DNA of 33,447 bases from an uncultured Acetobacteraceae bacterium (GTDB taxonomy: Bacteria > Pseudomonadota > Alphaproteobacteria > Acetobacterales > Acetobacteraceae): positions 1-33,447 of the forward strand of contig CAITUP010000102.1 in NCBI GenBank assembly GCA_903895595.1, written 5' to 3'. Below the pieces are notes generated by a model. The model had not been told where the DNA came from and ran no database searches. It saw only the letters and a list, made by a program, of their open reading frames with translations. The translations under genes were made by a program, and so were the position numbers. Below are positions 8,282 to 16,853 of this stretch, piece by piece. How positions within the stretch are numbered: the first letter of the stretch is position 1; every line of letters begins with the position of its first letter.

Positions 8282-8295
8282 TCACGATGTCGTGA
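8282..8295. promoter_or_regulatory. 14-bp palindrome in divergent intergenic region
   Basis: TCACGA-TG-TCGTGA, with perfect 6-bp arms, between the divergent secreted-protein gene and prmC. Its position would suit a dimeric repressor acting on either promoter. No matching regulator is adjacent, and a 6-bp palindrome can arise by chance. Confidence 0.25.
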
Positions 8296-8351
8296 GAGTA
8301 TCCACGCATCCCTCGGTTGACCGGACGGGTGCCGCGCCGCAGGGTCCGCCC

Positions 8352-9224
8352 ATGACCGCAACCATGATCGGCCAAGCCCTGCGCGACGGCGCCGCGATCC
8401 TGCGCGCCGCCGGCGTCGACTCTCCCGCCCGCGAAGCCCGCCTTCTGCTCGGGCATGCGCTGAACCGCGCGCAGGCCGATCTTCTGCGCGATTCCGGCGC
8501 CGCCATCGACGCCACCGCCTACACCGCACTGGTCCACCGCCGAGCGGCGCACGAGCCGATGGCTTTTATCATTGGCCATCAGGAGTTCTGGAGCCTCGAT
8601 TTCCTGGTCTCCCCCGCGACGCTGATCCCCCGGCCGGATTCCGAAACCATCGTCCAGGCCGCGCTCGATCTGCCGCCGCCGGGGCGTGTGCTGGACCTCG
8701 GCACCGGCACAGGCTGCCTGTTGCTGTCGGTGCTGCACGAACGTCCGGGCGCGTTCGGCATAGGGGTCGATCTGTCGCCGGACGCCGCCGCCCTCGCCGC
8801 CGCCAATGCGCGGCACGTGGGGCTGGCGAACCGCTCGGCGTTCCTGTGCGGGAACTGGGCTGCCGCGCTCACGGGGTCGTTCGACCTGATCCTGAGCAAC
8901 CCACCTTATATAGAAGCGGACACCATCGCCGGCCTGATGCCGGAGGTCGCGATGCACGAACCCCGCTCCGCCCTCGATGGCGGACCCGACGGGCTGGATG
9001 CGTACCGCACGATCGTCGGCGCGCTGCCAACCCTGCTGACCTCGGACGGCGCGGCGGTGCTGGAACTCGGGATCGGTCAGGCCGCCCCAGTCGCCGCGCT
9101 GGCGCACGCCGCCTGTTTCCACGCCGAAACCCGAACCGACCTCGGCGGGATAGAACGGGCGATGATCCTGCGGCGGGATAAGGATCGAAAATTAACCATT
9201 GGCAGCGGGCAGGGCGGGGGTTAG
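8352..9224 (+). CDS. prmC: Release factor glutamine N5-methyltransferase
   Basis: A 290-residue SAM-dependent enzyme that methylates the glutamine of the GGQ motif in peptide-chain release factors RF1 and RF2, raising termination efficiency. The N-terminal helical substrate-binding region is followed by IPRPDSE at 93-99 (PRPDTE-type motif), the SAM-binding DLGTGTG at 115-121, and the catalytic NPPYIE at 183-188. Length is normal. The ATG at 8352 is favoured by an AGGG 8 nt upstream and by where the family N-terminus begins; an upstream frame from 8292 adds nothing conserved. prmC usually follows prfA, but here the upstream gene is an unrelated divergent one, so prfA must lie elsewhere. DUF4167 follows on the same strand. 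Confidence 0.93.
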   Translation: MTATMIGQALRDGAAILRAAGVDSPAREARLLLGHALNRAQADLLRDSGAAIDATAYTALVHRRAAHEPMAFIIGHQEFWSLDFLVSPATLIPRPDSETIVQAALDLPPPGRVLDLGTGTGCLLLSVLHERPGAFGIGVDLSPDAAALAAANARHVGLANRSAFLCGNWAAALTGSFDLILSNPPYIEADTIAGLMPEVAMHEPRSALDGGPDGLDAYRTIVGALPTLLTSDGAAVLELGIGQAAPVAALAHAACFHAETRTDLGGIERAMILRRDKDRKLTIGSGQGGG

Positions 9225-9419
9225 GGTGGTTCCGATGGTTGGACTCGCTACTGAAGCGGCGGAGTCCCGGTACGCGGCTTTTTCGTCCCCCGTACCAGCC
9301 AGCACCAAAGACGGTGAATATCCGGCCAGCCTGGGGGAAGATGCCCCCGGGGCGCATCCATGATCGCGCCCCCGCACGACCCAGGCTCGCCCGCAACGGG
9401 AAAGCACGACGGCAGAACC

Positions 9420-9950
9420 ATGAACATGAAGCGCATGCGTGGCCGCAATCATCGCTCTGGCGGTGGGGGCGGAGGAGGCGGGAGTGGCGGCGGCGGCGGC
9501 AGCAACATCCGTCACAATGCCGGCAACGGCGGCACACCGCTGAACCGCAACCATGTTTTCGACAGCAACGGGCCGGACATCCGCCTGCGCGGCACGTCCC
9601 AGCAGCTGTTCGAAAAATACCTCCAGCTCGGGCGCGACGCGACCAGCAGCGGCGACCGGGTGCAGGCCGAGGGCTATTTTCAGCACGCCGAACACTATTT
9701 CCGCATTCTGAACGCGATGAACCAAGCCGCGCAGCAGCAACAACAGCAGCAGCAGGCGCAACCGCAGGATGGGCGCGGGCCGCAGCATGGCGGCGGGCAC
9801 CGGCAGCGCTACCAGTCAGACGACAGCATTCAGCCGCCGGCACAAGAAGCCGAAGCCAGTGCCGGGGAAGCCGAAATCCGCTCCGCCGTCGTGGGCGAGC
9901 AGCCGGAACCGCGTGAAATCCTGATCGCCGCCGCCCCGCCGGAGGGATGA
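9420..9950 (+). CDS. DUF4167 domain protein
   Basis: A 176-residue protein with the alphaproteobacterial DUF4167 core: basic MKRMRGRN start, then [20 protein letters not shown], then helices [33 protein letters not shown] cut into family-typical segments (about 44-98). The basic RG-rich head followed by a glycine tract (14-28) suggests nucleic-acid or ribonucleoprotein binding, though no function is established as far as I know. A run of eight glutamines (105-112) and an acidic, disordered tail complete it. The start at 9420 has only a weak ribosome-binding site; 9426 (MKRMRG) is an alternative. It overlaps ruvB by 4 bp (ATGA), so the two are translationally coupled. Confidence 0.85.
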   Translation: MNMKRMRGRNHRSGGGGGGGGSGGGGGSNIRHNAGNGGTPLNRNHVFDSNGPDIRLRGTSQQLFEKYLQLGRDATSSGDRVQAEGYFQHAEHYFRILNAMNQAAQQQQQQQQAQPQDGRGPQHGGGHRQRYQSDDSIQPPAQEAEASAGEAEIRSAVVGEQPEPREILIAAAPPEG

Positions 9951-10999
9951 GCGACGAACGCACCGTCTCGCCGGACCGGCGAGAGGAAGACGCGGCGGAG
10001 GCCTCCCTCCGCCCGCGCACGCTCGCCGAATTCACGGGACAGAAGGCCTCGCGGGAGAATCTCGCGATCTTTATCCAGGCGGCGCGCGGCCGGCAGGAAG
10101 CGCTGGACCATGTTCTGCTGCATGGACCGCCCGGCTTGGGGAAAACCACGCTGGCGCAGATCGTCGCTGCCGAATTGGGCGTGGGTTTTCGCGCGACATC
10201 CGGACCGGTGATCCAGAAGGCCGGCGATCTCGCCGCGATTTTGACCAACCTTCAACCTAAAGATGTCTTGTTTATCGACGAGATCCATCGCCTCCAGCCC
10301 GCGATCGAGGAGGTGCTGTATCCCGCGATGGAAGACTTCCAGCTCGACCTGATCATTGGCGAAGGGCCGGCGGCGCGGTCCGTGCGGATCGATCTGCCGC
10401 CGTTCACGCTGGTGGGCGCGACGACGCGGGCCGGGCTGTTGGCGACGCCTTTGCGCGACCGGTTCGGGATCCCGCTGCGGCTGGTTTTTTACACCGCCGA
10501 GGAATTGCGCCTGATCGTCACCCGTGGCGCGCGTCTGCTGAATTTCGCGCTGACCGAGGACGGTGCGACCGAGATCGCCCGCCGTTCCCGCGGAACGCCG
10601 CGTATCGCCGGACGCCTGCTCCGCCGTGTCCGGGACTTCGCGGCCGTGGCGGAATCGGGTGCCGTGGACCGTAAGCTGGCCGATGCCGCGTTGACCCGGC
10701 TGGAAGTGGACCGGCTCGGGCTGGATGCGATGGACCGCCGCTACCTCCGCCGTATCGCCGAACATCACGGCGGCGGGCCGGTGGGCGTGGAAACGCTCGC
10801 GGCAGCCTTGGCCGAAGCTCGGGACACGCTGGAAGACGTGATCGAACCGTTCCTGATCCAGGAAGGTCTTATTCTGCGCACCAGCCGCGGCCGTATGCTG
10901 GGTGAGCCGGGCTGGCGCCATCTGGACATGAAACCGCCGAAGGGCGCGGTGGCGCAGCTCGATCTGCTGCGCGACCAGCCGGATGCGGGGGACGCCTGA
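9947..10999 (+). CDS. ruvB: Holliday junction branch-migration helicase RuvB
   Basis: A 350-residue AAA+ motor that drives Holliday-junction branch migration with RuvA during recombinational repair. Walker A GPPGLGKT is at 60-67, Walker B DEIH at 111-114, sensor 1 GATTRAG at 157-163, the arginine-finger region LRDRFG at 169-174, and the C-terminal winged helix contains [16 protein letters not shown]. All catalytic residues appear present and the length is normal. It starts within the last 4 bp of the DUF4167 gene. Unusually, ruvA and ruvC are not beside it; in many alphaproteobacteria ruvC-ruvA-ruvB precede ybgC-tolQ. ybgC starts 9 bp downstream, so ruvB may still share a transcript with the tol genes. 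Confidence 0.97.
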   Translation: MSDERTVSPDRREEDAAEASLRPRTLAEFTGQKASRENLAIFIQAARGRQEALDHVLLHGPPGLGKTTLAQIVAAELGVGFRATSGPVIQKAGDLAAILTNLQPKDVLFIDEIHRLQPAIEEVLYPAMEDFQLDLIIGEGPAARSVRIDLPPFTLVGATTRAGLLATPLRDRFGIPLRLVFYTAEELRLIVTRGARLLNFALTEDGATEIARRSRGTPRIAGRLLRRVRDFAAVAESGAVDRKLADAALTRLEVDRLGLDAMDRRYLRRIAEHHGGGPVGVETLAAALAEARDTLEDVIEPFLIQEGLILRTSRGRMLGEPGWRHLDMKPPKGAVAQLDLLRDQPDAGDA

Positions 11000-11008
11000 G
11001 GCAGGTGG

Positions 11009-11491
11009 ATGAATCCTCATCTCCCCTCCATCCCCACGGATGGCCGCCACATCTATCCTCTGCGCATCTACTATGAGGACACCGATGCCGGCGGAATCGT
11101 CTACCACGCCAACTACCTCCGCTACGCCGAACGCGCCCGGACCGAAGCCCTGCGTGCGATGGGAATCCCGCATGCGGAGATGGTGGAACGATTTGGGTTG
11201 ATGTTCGTGGTGCGGCGCATCGAAGTCGATTATCAGCGTGCCGCGCGCCTCGACGATTCGCTGACGGTGATCACCGAATCGACCGAGGTCGGGGGAGCGT
11301 CGCTGACATTGCGGCAGGATGTGCGGGGCGCCAGCGGGTCCTGCGCGGTGCTGACGGTGCGGCTGGCCTGTGTCAGGCCGGGGGACAACAAACCAGGACG
11401 GATTCCGCCCCAGTGGCGCGCCACGCTGACAGCGATGCGCGACGCCAGGCAAACGGGGCATGAGCATGAAGCCGCCGACGGCGGGACGTAG
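11009..11491 (+). CDS. ybgC: Tol-Pal-associated acyl-CoA thioesterase
   Basis: A 160-residue hot-dog-fold thioesterase of the YbgC/4-hydroxybenzoyl-CoA type, the usual first gene of tol-pal operons. The signature YYEDTDAGGIVYHANYLRY at 21-39 places the catalytic aspartate at D26 and supporting H33, matching E. coli D18 and H25, followed by AERARTEALRAMG. The enzyme is cytoplasmic, hydrolyses acyl-CoA thioesters and has been linked to phospholipid metabolism. A GGCAGGTGG ribosome-binding site immediately precedes the ATG. tolQ follows after 9 bp. The tail beyond about residue 135 is charged and probably disordered. Confidence 0.93.
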   Translation: MNPHLPSIPTDGRHIYPLRIYYEDTDAGGIVYHANYLRYAERARTEALRAMGIPHAEMVERFGLMFVVRRIEVDYQRAARLDDSLTVITESTEVGGASLTLRQDVRGASGSCAVLTVRLACVRPGDNKPGRIPPQWRATLTAMRDARQTGHEHEAADGGT

Positions 11492-11500
11492 GGGGTAGGT

Positions 11501-12217
11501 GTGGACCGAACAGTGGACGCGGTAAATCTGGCGGCGGCGGGCGGCGAAATCTCGCTCGTCGGCCTCTTCCTGCAAGCCGACATCGTCGTGAAACTCGTCA
11601 TGCTCGGCCTGATCGGCGCCAGCGTGTGGGTCTGGGCCGTGGTGTTCGAAAAATGGTCCAGCCTGCGCCGCGTCGGCGGGGCGGCCGACCGGTTCGAGGA
11701 CCGGTTCTGGTCTGGCGGCAGCCTGGACGAACTGTTCGACGACGAAGGCGCCAACCCGACCCATCCAATGGCCGCCGTGTTCGGCGCCGCGATGGGCGAA
11801 TGGCGCCGATCGGTGCGCGTGGCGGGGACCGAGATCGCCCATACCAATGTCCGCGACCGGATCGATCGCGCCATCACCGTCACGGTGCAGCGGGAAATGG
11901 ACCGGCTCGAGCGCTGGATGGTTTTTCTCGCGTCCGTTGGGGCCACCGCGCCCTTCGTTGGGCTGTTCGGCACCGTCTGGGGCATCATGCGTAGCTTTTC
12001 CGCCATCGCCGCCATGCACAACACCAACCTCGCGGTCGTGGCACCCGGCATCGCCGAGGCGTTGTTCGCTACCGCGATCGGTCTGGTCGCGGCCATCCCG
12101 GCGGTGCTGGCCTACAACAAGATTTCCACCGACCTGTCGCGCTTCGCCAGCCGGCTGGAAGCGTTCGGCAGCGAGTTCAGCGCGATCCTGTCGCGCCAGA
12201 GCGAAGAGCGGGCATAG
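11501..12217 (+). CDS. tolQ: Tol-Pal system proton-channel subunit TolQ
   Basis: A 238-residue inner-membrane protein of the MotA/TolQ/ExbB family. Three membrane segments are visible: about 27-50 (VVKLVMLGLIGASVWVWAVV), about 140-165 (MVFLASVGATAPFVGLFGTV), and about 175-200 (VVAPGIAEALFATAIGLVAA). With TolR it forms the proton channel that energises TolA to constrict the outer membrane at division. The start is GTG at 11501, with GGGGGTAGGT directly upstream. The long cytoplasmic loop between segments 1 and 2 is typical. tolR follows 3 bp after the stop, in the same reading direction. Confidence 0.96.
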   Translation: MDRTVDAVNLAAAGGEISLVGLFLQADIVVKLVMLGLIGASVWVWAVVFEKWSSLRRVGGAADRFEDRFWSGGSLDELFDDEGANPTHPMAAVFGAAMGEWRRSVRVAGTEIAHTNVRDRIDRAITVTVQREMDRLERWMVFLASVGATAPFVGLFGTVWGIMRSFSAIAAMHNTNLAVVAPGIAEALFATAIGLVAAIPAVLAYNKISTDLSRFASRLEAFGSEFSAILSRQSEERA

Positions 12218-12220
12218 GCT

Positions 12221-12721
12221 ATGGCAGCTTCCCTTCTTGGCGGACGCGCGGGGAAACGGTCCCGTTACCGGCCGCTGGCGGAAATCAACGTCACCCCGCT
12301 GGTCGACGTGATGCTGGTGCTGCTGATCATCTTCATGGTGACCGCGCCGTTGATGACCTCCGGCGTGCCGGTCGATCTGCCGAAAGCCAACGCTCAACCG
12401 ATCAACAACGACAGCGAACCGCTGACCGTGTCGATGAACGCCGAGGGCAAGGTATTCCTGCAAGATCAAGAAGTAACCCTTGAGGGCTTGGTACCCAAGT
12501 TGCAGGAAATCGCCAAGAACAACCCTGAACGGCGCATCTTCGTCCGCGGCGACAAGGATATCGCCTACGGCAAGATCATGCAGGTGATGGGCACCATCAC
12601 GCAGGGCGGCTTCACCAAGGTGGCGCTGCTGGCGGAACAGACCGGTGGCGCCCCTGCGCCCGCCGGCGGTGCCAAACCCGCGGCGAAACCCGCGCCTCCC
12701 GCCCGGCCGAAGGCCGGCTGA
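12221..12721 (+). CDS. tolR: Tol-Pal system proton-channel subunit TolR
   Basis: A 166-residue ExbD/TolR protein. The N-terminal cytoplasmic stub RYRPLAEINVTPLVD leads into one membrane helix (about 27-46). D29 within it corresponds to the proton-carrying aspartate of E. coli TolR (D23). The periplasmic domain follows (DLPKANAQPI to TKVALLAEQ). An Ala/Pro-rich tail of about 25 residues extends past the domain and is probably disordered. The gene begins 3 bp after tolQ and is followed by tolA 8 bp later. Confidence 0.96.
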   Translation: MAASLLGGRAGKRSRYRPLAEINVTPLVDVMLVLLIIFMVTAPLMTSGVPVDLPKANAQPINNDSEPLTVSMNAEGKVFLQDQEVTLEGLVPKLQEIAKNNPERRIFVRGDKDIAYGKIMQVMGTITQGGFTKVALLAEQTGGAPAPAGGAKPAAKPAPPARPKAG

Positions 12722-12729
12722 CCGCCGCC

Positions 12730-13758
12730 ATGTTTCGACAGGTGCTGCGCGGTATAACGGGGCGCGGCCCACGCCGGGAGGCTGCGAATCCCGGCATGCG
12801 TAAGGCCGGCGCGATGTCCTTTGCGCTGCATGCCGCTGCGGTTGTGCTGATGCTGGTGCACCTGGAATTGGCCCGCAAACCGGACCCGGAACCCGAGGAG
12901 CAATCCGTCGCGGTGGTGTTCGAGGGCGCTCAAGCGGCGCGGAAGGCCGATGTCGCGGCACCGGACGCCGGAGCGAAGCAAGCCACGCCCGTCCCGGCGC
13001 CCGACGCCACGCCGCCGAAGCCGGAACCGGTGCAGGAGCCGCCGCCCCCACCCCCGCCTCCGCCGCCACCACCCCCACCGCCGACGCCGGTCGCGACGCC
13101 CACTCCGCCTACGCCGACGACACAGCCGCCGCCGGTGGTGACGCCCGAACCGACGCCCAGCCCGGTGCCCCCGCCGCCGGCCACGCCGCCGACGCCGCCG
13201 CAACCGACTCCGCCGAAGCCGGAGCCGCCTTTGCCGCTGCCGCCGCCCCCGGTGCCGCCGCCGCCGGCCCCGCCGAGCACGACGTCGCAGCCGAATCCGA
13301 CCAAAAACCCGGCGGCGAACAGTGAGGCTGTGGACAACACGCTGGAACGGTTGCGGCAGTTGGCTAAGCAAAAGCAGCCGCCGAAGGGCCGTCCCAACCC
13401 AGCGGGCGGTGCCGCGACTCCCGGCGGCGGTAGTCCGCTCGGCGACGACACCGCCTCGCTGACCGCCGGCCAGCGCGGTGCGATCGGCGAGCATGTCAGG
13501 GAATGCTGGACAAAGGATGCCGGTGCGCTGGATGTGGACAAGCAGAGCGTGATGCTGACGGTCGAGACCGATCCCACAGGCATCGTACGCCAGGCCCAGG
13601 TCGCCAGTGACGATTTGGCGAGGGCCAACGATCCGAGGTTCCGTGCCTTCGCCGAGCGTGCGATACGCGCGGTGATGGATGTGCGCTGCGCCAATTTGCC
13701 GTTGCCGGGTACGATGCTGGGCAAGACCAACGTGCTGACATTCCGGTTCCGGCCATAG
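12730..13758 (+). CDS. tolA: Proline-rich TolA/TonB-like energy-transducing protein
   Basis: A 342-residue inner-membrane-anchored periplasmic protein in the tolA position. A single membrane helix lies at about 29-47 ([19 protein letters not shown]). Residues about 86-200 are extremely proline-rich, with an unbroken run of about 15 prolines near 104-118, then PT and PPKPEP repeats. The C-terminal domain (about 240-342, beginning [17 protein letters not shown]) resembles the TolA/TonB C-terminal fold, with the conserved VRECW segment and a second cysteine in VRCANLPLP. Classical E. coli TolA spans the periplasm with a long Lys/Ala helix; here a polyproline rod replaces it. The start has only a weak ribosome-binding site; an ATG at residue 23 is a possible alternative. 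Confidence 0.9.
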   Translation: MFRQVLRGITGRGPRREAANPGMRKAGAMSFALHAAAVVLMLVHLELARKPDPEPEEQSVAVVFEGAQAARKADVAAPDAGAKQATPVPAPDATPPKPEPVQEPPPPPPPPPPPPPPPTPVATPTPPTPTTQPPPVVTPEPTPSPVPPPPATPPTPPQPTPPKPEPPLPLPPPPVPPPPAPPSTTSQPNPTKNPAANSEAVDNTLERLRQLAKQKQPPKGRPNPAGGAATPGGGSPLGDDTASLTAGQRGAIGEHVRECWTKDAGALDVDKQSVMLTVETDPTGIVRQAQVASDDLARANDPRFRAFAERAIRAVMDVRCANLPLPGTMLGKTNVLTFRFRP

Positions 13759-13810
13759 AAATGCCGCCAACCGCGCTGAAGATCGACCGAACCAAAGGGA
13801 AGACTGGGAC

Positions 13811-15220
13811 ATGATTCATCTCCCGAGTGCCACTCTCCGCCGCCGCGACATGATGGTCGCGGCCGCCAGTTCCCTGATCGTCGCTGCCCGGCCAGAGCCG
13901 GTGCGCGCACAGGCTCTACGCCCGCTTGCCGGAGGCGGCGGCGGCGCGGGCCAAAGCGCCGTCATCGACGTGGACAAAGCGCGGGTGGAGCCGATTCCGA
14001 TCGCGATTCCCGATATCGGCGGGCCCGATGGGGCTTCGTCCCAGCTTGGGCGCGACATTTCCGGCGTGATCCGAGCGGATCTGGCGCGCTCGGGACTGTT
14101 CCGGGTGATCGATCCGGCGGCCTATATCCAATCGGGTCCGTCGCGCGGCGATACACCGAACTTCCAGAACTGGCGCCCGACGGGCGCGCAGGCGCTGGTG
14201 ACCGGCAAGACCGAGGCGCAGGGCGGTGGCGGCGTGCGGGTCGAATTCCGCCTGTGGGACATTCTGCCGCAAGCGCAGATTCAGGGGACGGCGTACACCA
14301 CCACGCAGTCCAACTGGCGCCGCATCGCCCACATCATGGCCGACGTGATCTACGAGCGGCTGCTGGGCGAGAAGGGCTATTTCGACACCCGCGTCGTCTA
14401 CATCGGTGCCACCGGCCCCAAGGACCGGCGCACCAAACGGCTGGCCATTATGGATCAGGACAGCGAGAATAATCGTTTTCTCACAGACGGTTCCTGGCTG
14501 GTCCTGACACCGCGCTTTCACCCCACGCGCGATCAGATCGCGTTCATGAGCTACGCCAACAACCGCCCGCGCGTTTATCTGTTCGACCTCGGCAGCGGCC
14601 GGCAGACGGTGCTGGGCGATTTCAACGGCATGACCTTCGCCCCGCGTTTCGGCCCCGACGGCGGGTCCGTGGTGATGGCGGTGATCAACGGGGGTGGCTC
14701 CGACATCGTGGTGACCGATGTCGGCGGCCGCGGCCCGCACAAACTCACCGACTCGGGGGCCATCGATGTCAGCCCCTGTTTCAGCCCCGACGGGCGGCAG
14801 ATCGCCTTTGCCTCCGATCGCGGCGGGGATCAGCAAATCTACGTGATGGATGCCGGCGGCGGCGGGGCGAAGCGGATCAGTTTCGGGTCCGGCAAATACG
14901 CGACGCCCGTGTGGTCGCCGCGCGGCGATCTGATCGCCTTCACCCGCTATGGCGGCGACGAAAGCGACTTCAGCATCGGCGTCATGCGTCCCGATGGCTC
15001 TGGGGAGCGTATCCTTTCCACCGGTTGGCTGGTCGAAGGTCCCACGTTCGCCCCGAATGGCCGGGTTTTGATGTTCTGGAAGGAAACGCGGGGGCAGGGC
15101 GCGCGTGGGGCGGGCTTCACGTCGCGGCTGTATTCCGTGGATATCACTGGCTTCAATGAGCGTGTGGTGCCGACTCCGACCGATGCATCCGACCCGGCAT
15201 GGTCGCCGCTGCCGGCCTGA
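13811..15220 (+). CDS. tolB: Tol-Pal system periplasmic beta-propeller TolB
   Basis: A 469-residue periplasmic protein. The leader contains RRRD followed by [13 protein letters not shown] and a likely cleavage at VRA/Q (about 33/34), which looks like a Tat rather than a plain Sec signal. A mature N-terminal alpha/beta domain ([10 protein letters not shown]... [11 protein letters not shown]) is followed by a six-bladed propeller of PD40-type repeats ([53 protein letters not shown]). TolB shuttles between Pal and the outer membrane and transmits TolA action. The tolA stop is 52 bp upstream; GGGAAGACTGGGAC precedes the ATG. Confidence 0.96.
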   Translation: MIHLPSATLRRRDMMVAAASSLIVAARPEPVRAQALRPLAGGGGGAGQSAVIDVDKARVEPIPIAIPDIGGPDGASSQLGRDISGVIRADLARSGLFRVIDPAAYIQSGPSRGDTPNFQNWRPTGAQALVTGKTEAQGGGGVRVEFRLWDILPQAQIQGTAYTTTQSNWRRIAHIMADVIYERLLGEKGYFDTRVVYIGATGPKDRRTKRLAIMDQDSENNRFLTDGSWLVLTPRFHPTRDQIAFMSYANNRPRVYLFDLGSGRQTVLGDFNGMTFAPRFGPDGGSVVMAVINGGGSDIVVTDVGGRGPHKLTDSGAIDVSPCFSPDGRQIAFASDRGGDQQIYVMDAGGGGAKRISFGSGKYATPVWSPRGDLIAFTRYGGDESDFSIGVMRPDGSGERILSTGWLVEGPTFAPNGRVLMFWKETRGQGARGAGFTSRLYSVDITGFNERVVPTPTDASDPAWSPLPA

Positions 15221-15286
15221 GCGGGATCGGTGGACGTGTCGCATTCCAACATGGAAGCCATGTGCCAAACAATTTATCGCAAGCGC

Positions 15287-15315
15287 TTGACGAAAAAGGG
15301 CAAAACAAGCTAAGC
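15287..15315 (+). promoter_or_regulatory. Candidate promoter for pal
   Basis: TTGACG at 15287-15292, 17 bp from a poor -10 match (CTAAGC, 15310-15315), inside the 183-bp gap between tolB and pal. The gap length and the good -35 suggest pal can be expressed independently of the upstream genes. The -10 match is weak. Confidence 0.3.
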
Positions 15316-15403
15316 GCGTCGCGTCCGGGGGCAGGCGACGACAGCCGCCACTCCGGCTGCCTCCTCTCCTCGCTGCCACCCCCCATCCAGGGACGAAAAC
15401 AAG

Positions 15404-15865
15404 ATGAACATCAAAATTCTCGGCGCCTTCGCGGCCGTCGCCCTGCTGGCGGCGTGCGCGGACCAGACCACCGAAACCAAAGGGGCCGGTCAGACCCACA
15501 GCATCGTGCCCGGCAGCCAGGAAGACCTGGTCGCCAATGTCGGCGATCGCGTGTTCTACGACCTCAACCGTTCCACCCTGCGGGCGGACGGCAAGGCCAC
15601 CCTCGACAAGCAGGCTGCTTGGCTGAAGCAGTACGGCAGCAACAACGTGCAGATCGCCGGTAACTGCGACGAGCGCGGCACGACCGAATACAATCTGGCC
15701 CTGGGCCAGCGCCGTGCGAACGCCGCCGCGTCTTATCTGAAGGCCAAGGGCGTTGCCGCCGCGCGTATGACCACGATCAGCTACGGCAAGGATCGTCCGA
15801 CCGCCATGGGCTCCAACGAGCAGGCTTGGGCGCAAAACCGCAACGCGACCACCTCGGTCCGTTGA
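15404..15865 (+). CDS. pal: Peptidoglycan-associated lipoprotein
   Basis: A 153-residue outer-membrane lipoprotein. The signal ends in the lipobox LAAC, with the lipidated cysteine at C18 and alanine at +2 (compatible with outer-membrane sorting). The OmpA-like domain contains FYDLNRSTLRADGKATLD and GNCDERGTTEYN (86-97), the diaminopimelate-binding signature, and ends in GKDRPTAMGSNEQAWAQNR. Pal links the outer membrane to peptidoglycan and is pulled by TolB/TolA at the septum. The length is normal. An intrinsic terminator follows the gene. Confidence 0.97.
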   Translation: MNIKILGAFAAVALLAACADQTTETKGAGQTHSIVPGSQEDLVANVGDRVFYDLNRSTLRADGKATLDKQAAWLKQYGSNNVQIAGNCDERGTTEYNLALGQRRANAAASYLKAKGVAAARMTTISYGKDRPTAMGSNEQAWAQNRNATTSVR

Positions 15866-15927
15866 TCCCTGACGTCCAGGGACGGTTGCCCAGCGCTTCC
15901 GTACCGGGTGCGGGTCGATGCTAACGG

Positions 15928-15963
15928 AGCCGGTGGCCCTTCTGGGTCGCCGGCTTCTTTTTT
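15928..15963 (+). terminator. Rho-independent terminator after pal
   Basis: A 12-bp stem (15928-15939 with 15944-15955, including two G-U pairs) closed by a TTCT tetraloop and followed by a T-rich run to 15963. It lies 62 bp past the pal stop and 46 bp before the cpoB start, so it should end or attenuate the tol-pal transcript ahead of cpoB. Confidence 0.8.
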
Positions 15964-16009
15964 ACGCCGCGGGACATCGTCCGTCTCGTCGGTCCGAAGG
16001 AATCGAGCA

Positions 16010-16843
16010 ATGCGCGTGTCATCCATCGCTGTCCCGATCCTGGCCGCATTGTTGGCCGCGACAGTACCCTCCATCGCGCGGGCGCAGGTCGATAGCCGGG
16101 AGGGGATTGCTCTCCAGAATCAAATTTACCAGCTCCGGCAGGAAATTCTGACGCTGCGCGATCAGGCAGCCCACGGCGGCGGCCTGCCCCCGGCCCGGGG
16201 CGGTGCGCCGTCGGGCGGCGGCAACGACATGGTGACCCAACTGCTGACTCGCGTCGACACGCTGGACGATCAGGTGCGCCAGCTGCGCGGCCGGATCGAT
16301 GAGTTGCAAAACCATATGCAGCGGCAGAACGCCGATCTGGCCAAGCGCGTCGACGATATGGCGTATCAGCTGAGCAAAACCGGCGCGGCACCAACCCAGG
16401 GCGAGGCGCCTTCGCCGCTGGTTCCGGTCCCGCCCCCGCCCAGCAATGCGCCGCGCGTCCGCACCCCGGAAATCGCCATGCAGGAAGGCAACGCCGCCCT
16501 CGCTCGGCGCGACTACCCCGGCGCGGAGCAGGCGGCGCGCGAAGTCATCGCGCAAAGGGCATCCCCCCGCGCGTACGACGGGCAAATGCTGTTGGCGCAG
16601 GCGTTGTTCGGGCAACGGCAGTACCCCGAAGCGGCCATTGCGTTCGACGACACCTACAAGCGCAACCGCAAGGGCACGCATGCGCAGGACGCGCTGCTGG
16701 GTCTGACGAACGCCCTGACCGCGATCAATGAGAAAAAGGCGGCGTGCGACAATCTGGCCAAGTTGAAGACGGAATTCCCGCAGCCTCGACCCGATCTGCG
16801 CGACGGTATCGCCGCGGCGGCGCAGCGCGCCGGGTGCCGGTAA
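16010..16843 (+). CDS. cpoB: Cell division coordinator CpoB (YbgF)
   Basis: A 277-residue periplasmic protein that, in E. coli, coordinates peptidoglycan synthesis with outer-membrane constriction by the Tol system. A Sec signal (about 1-25, cleavage at ARA/Q) is followed by a coiled-coil region (LQNQIYQLRQEILTLRDQAA and TRVDTLDDQVRQLRGRIDEL, about 30-125), a proline-rich linker, and tetratricopeptide repeats (EGNAALARRDYPGAEQAAR onward, about 160-277). The ATG at 16010 has CGAAGGAA 9 nt upstream; a longer frame from 15908 runs through the terminator and is rejected. It lies downstream of the pal terminator, so read-through or its own promoter is needed. tilS begins 10 bp after its stop. Confidence 0.93.
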   Translation: MRVSSIAVPILAALLAATVPSIARAQVDSREGIALQNQIYQLRQEILTLRDQAAHGGGLPPARGGAPSGGGNDMVTQLLTRVDTLDDQVRQLRGRIDELQNHMQRQNADLAKRVDDMAYQLSKTGAAPTQGEAPSPLVPVPPPPSNAPRVRTPEIAMQEGNAALARRDYPGAEQAAREVIAQRASPRAYDGQMLLAQALFGQRQYPEAAIAFDDTYKRNRKGTHAQDALLGLTNALTAINEKKAACDNLAKLKTEFPQPRPDLRDGIAAAAQRAGCR

Positions 16844-16853
16844 CGCCTGTCCG

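Noticed and set aside
9733-9760. CAG/CAA repeat (polyglutamine) in the DUF4167 gene
   Set aside because: A low-complexity linker with mixed codons, in a disordered part of a real protein; not a tandem-repeat locus of interest.
9830-13078. Very long open frame on the minus strand (over 1000 codons)
   Set aside because: It runs antisense through ruvB, ybgC, tolQ, tolR and part of tolA. High GC and the codon bias of these real genes keep the opposite frame open; its composition is His/Arg/Gln-rich with no family motif.
12930-13910. Glycine-rich frame opposite tolA (PE/PGRS-like look)
   Set aside because: The glycine repeats are only the complement of the tolA proline codons.
13916-15835. Long frame antisense to tolB and pal
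   Set aside because: Spans two strongly supported genes and an intergenic gap; a high-GC shadow.
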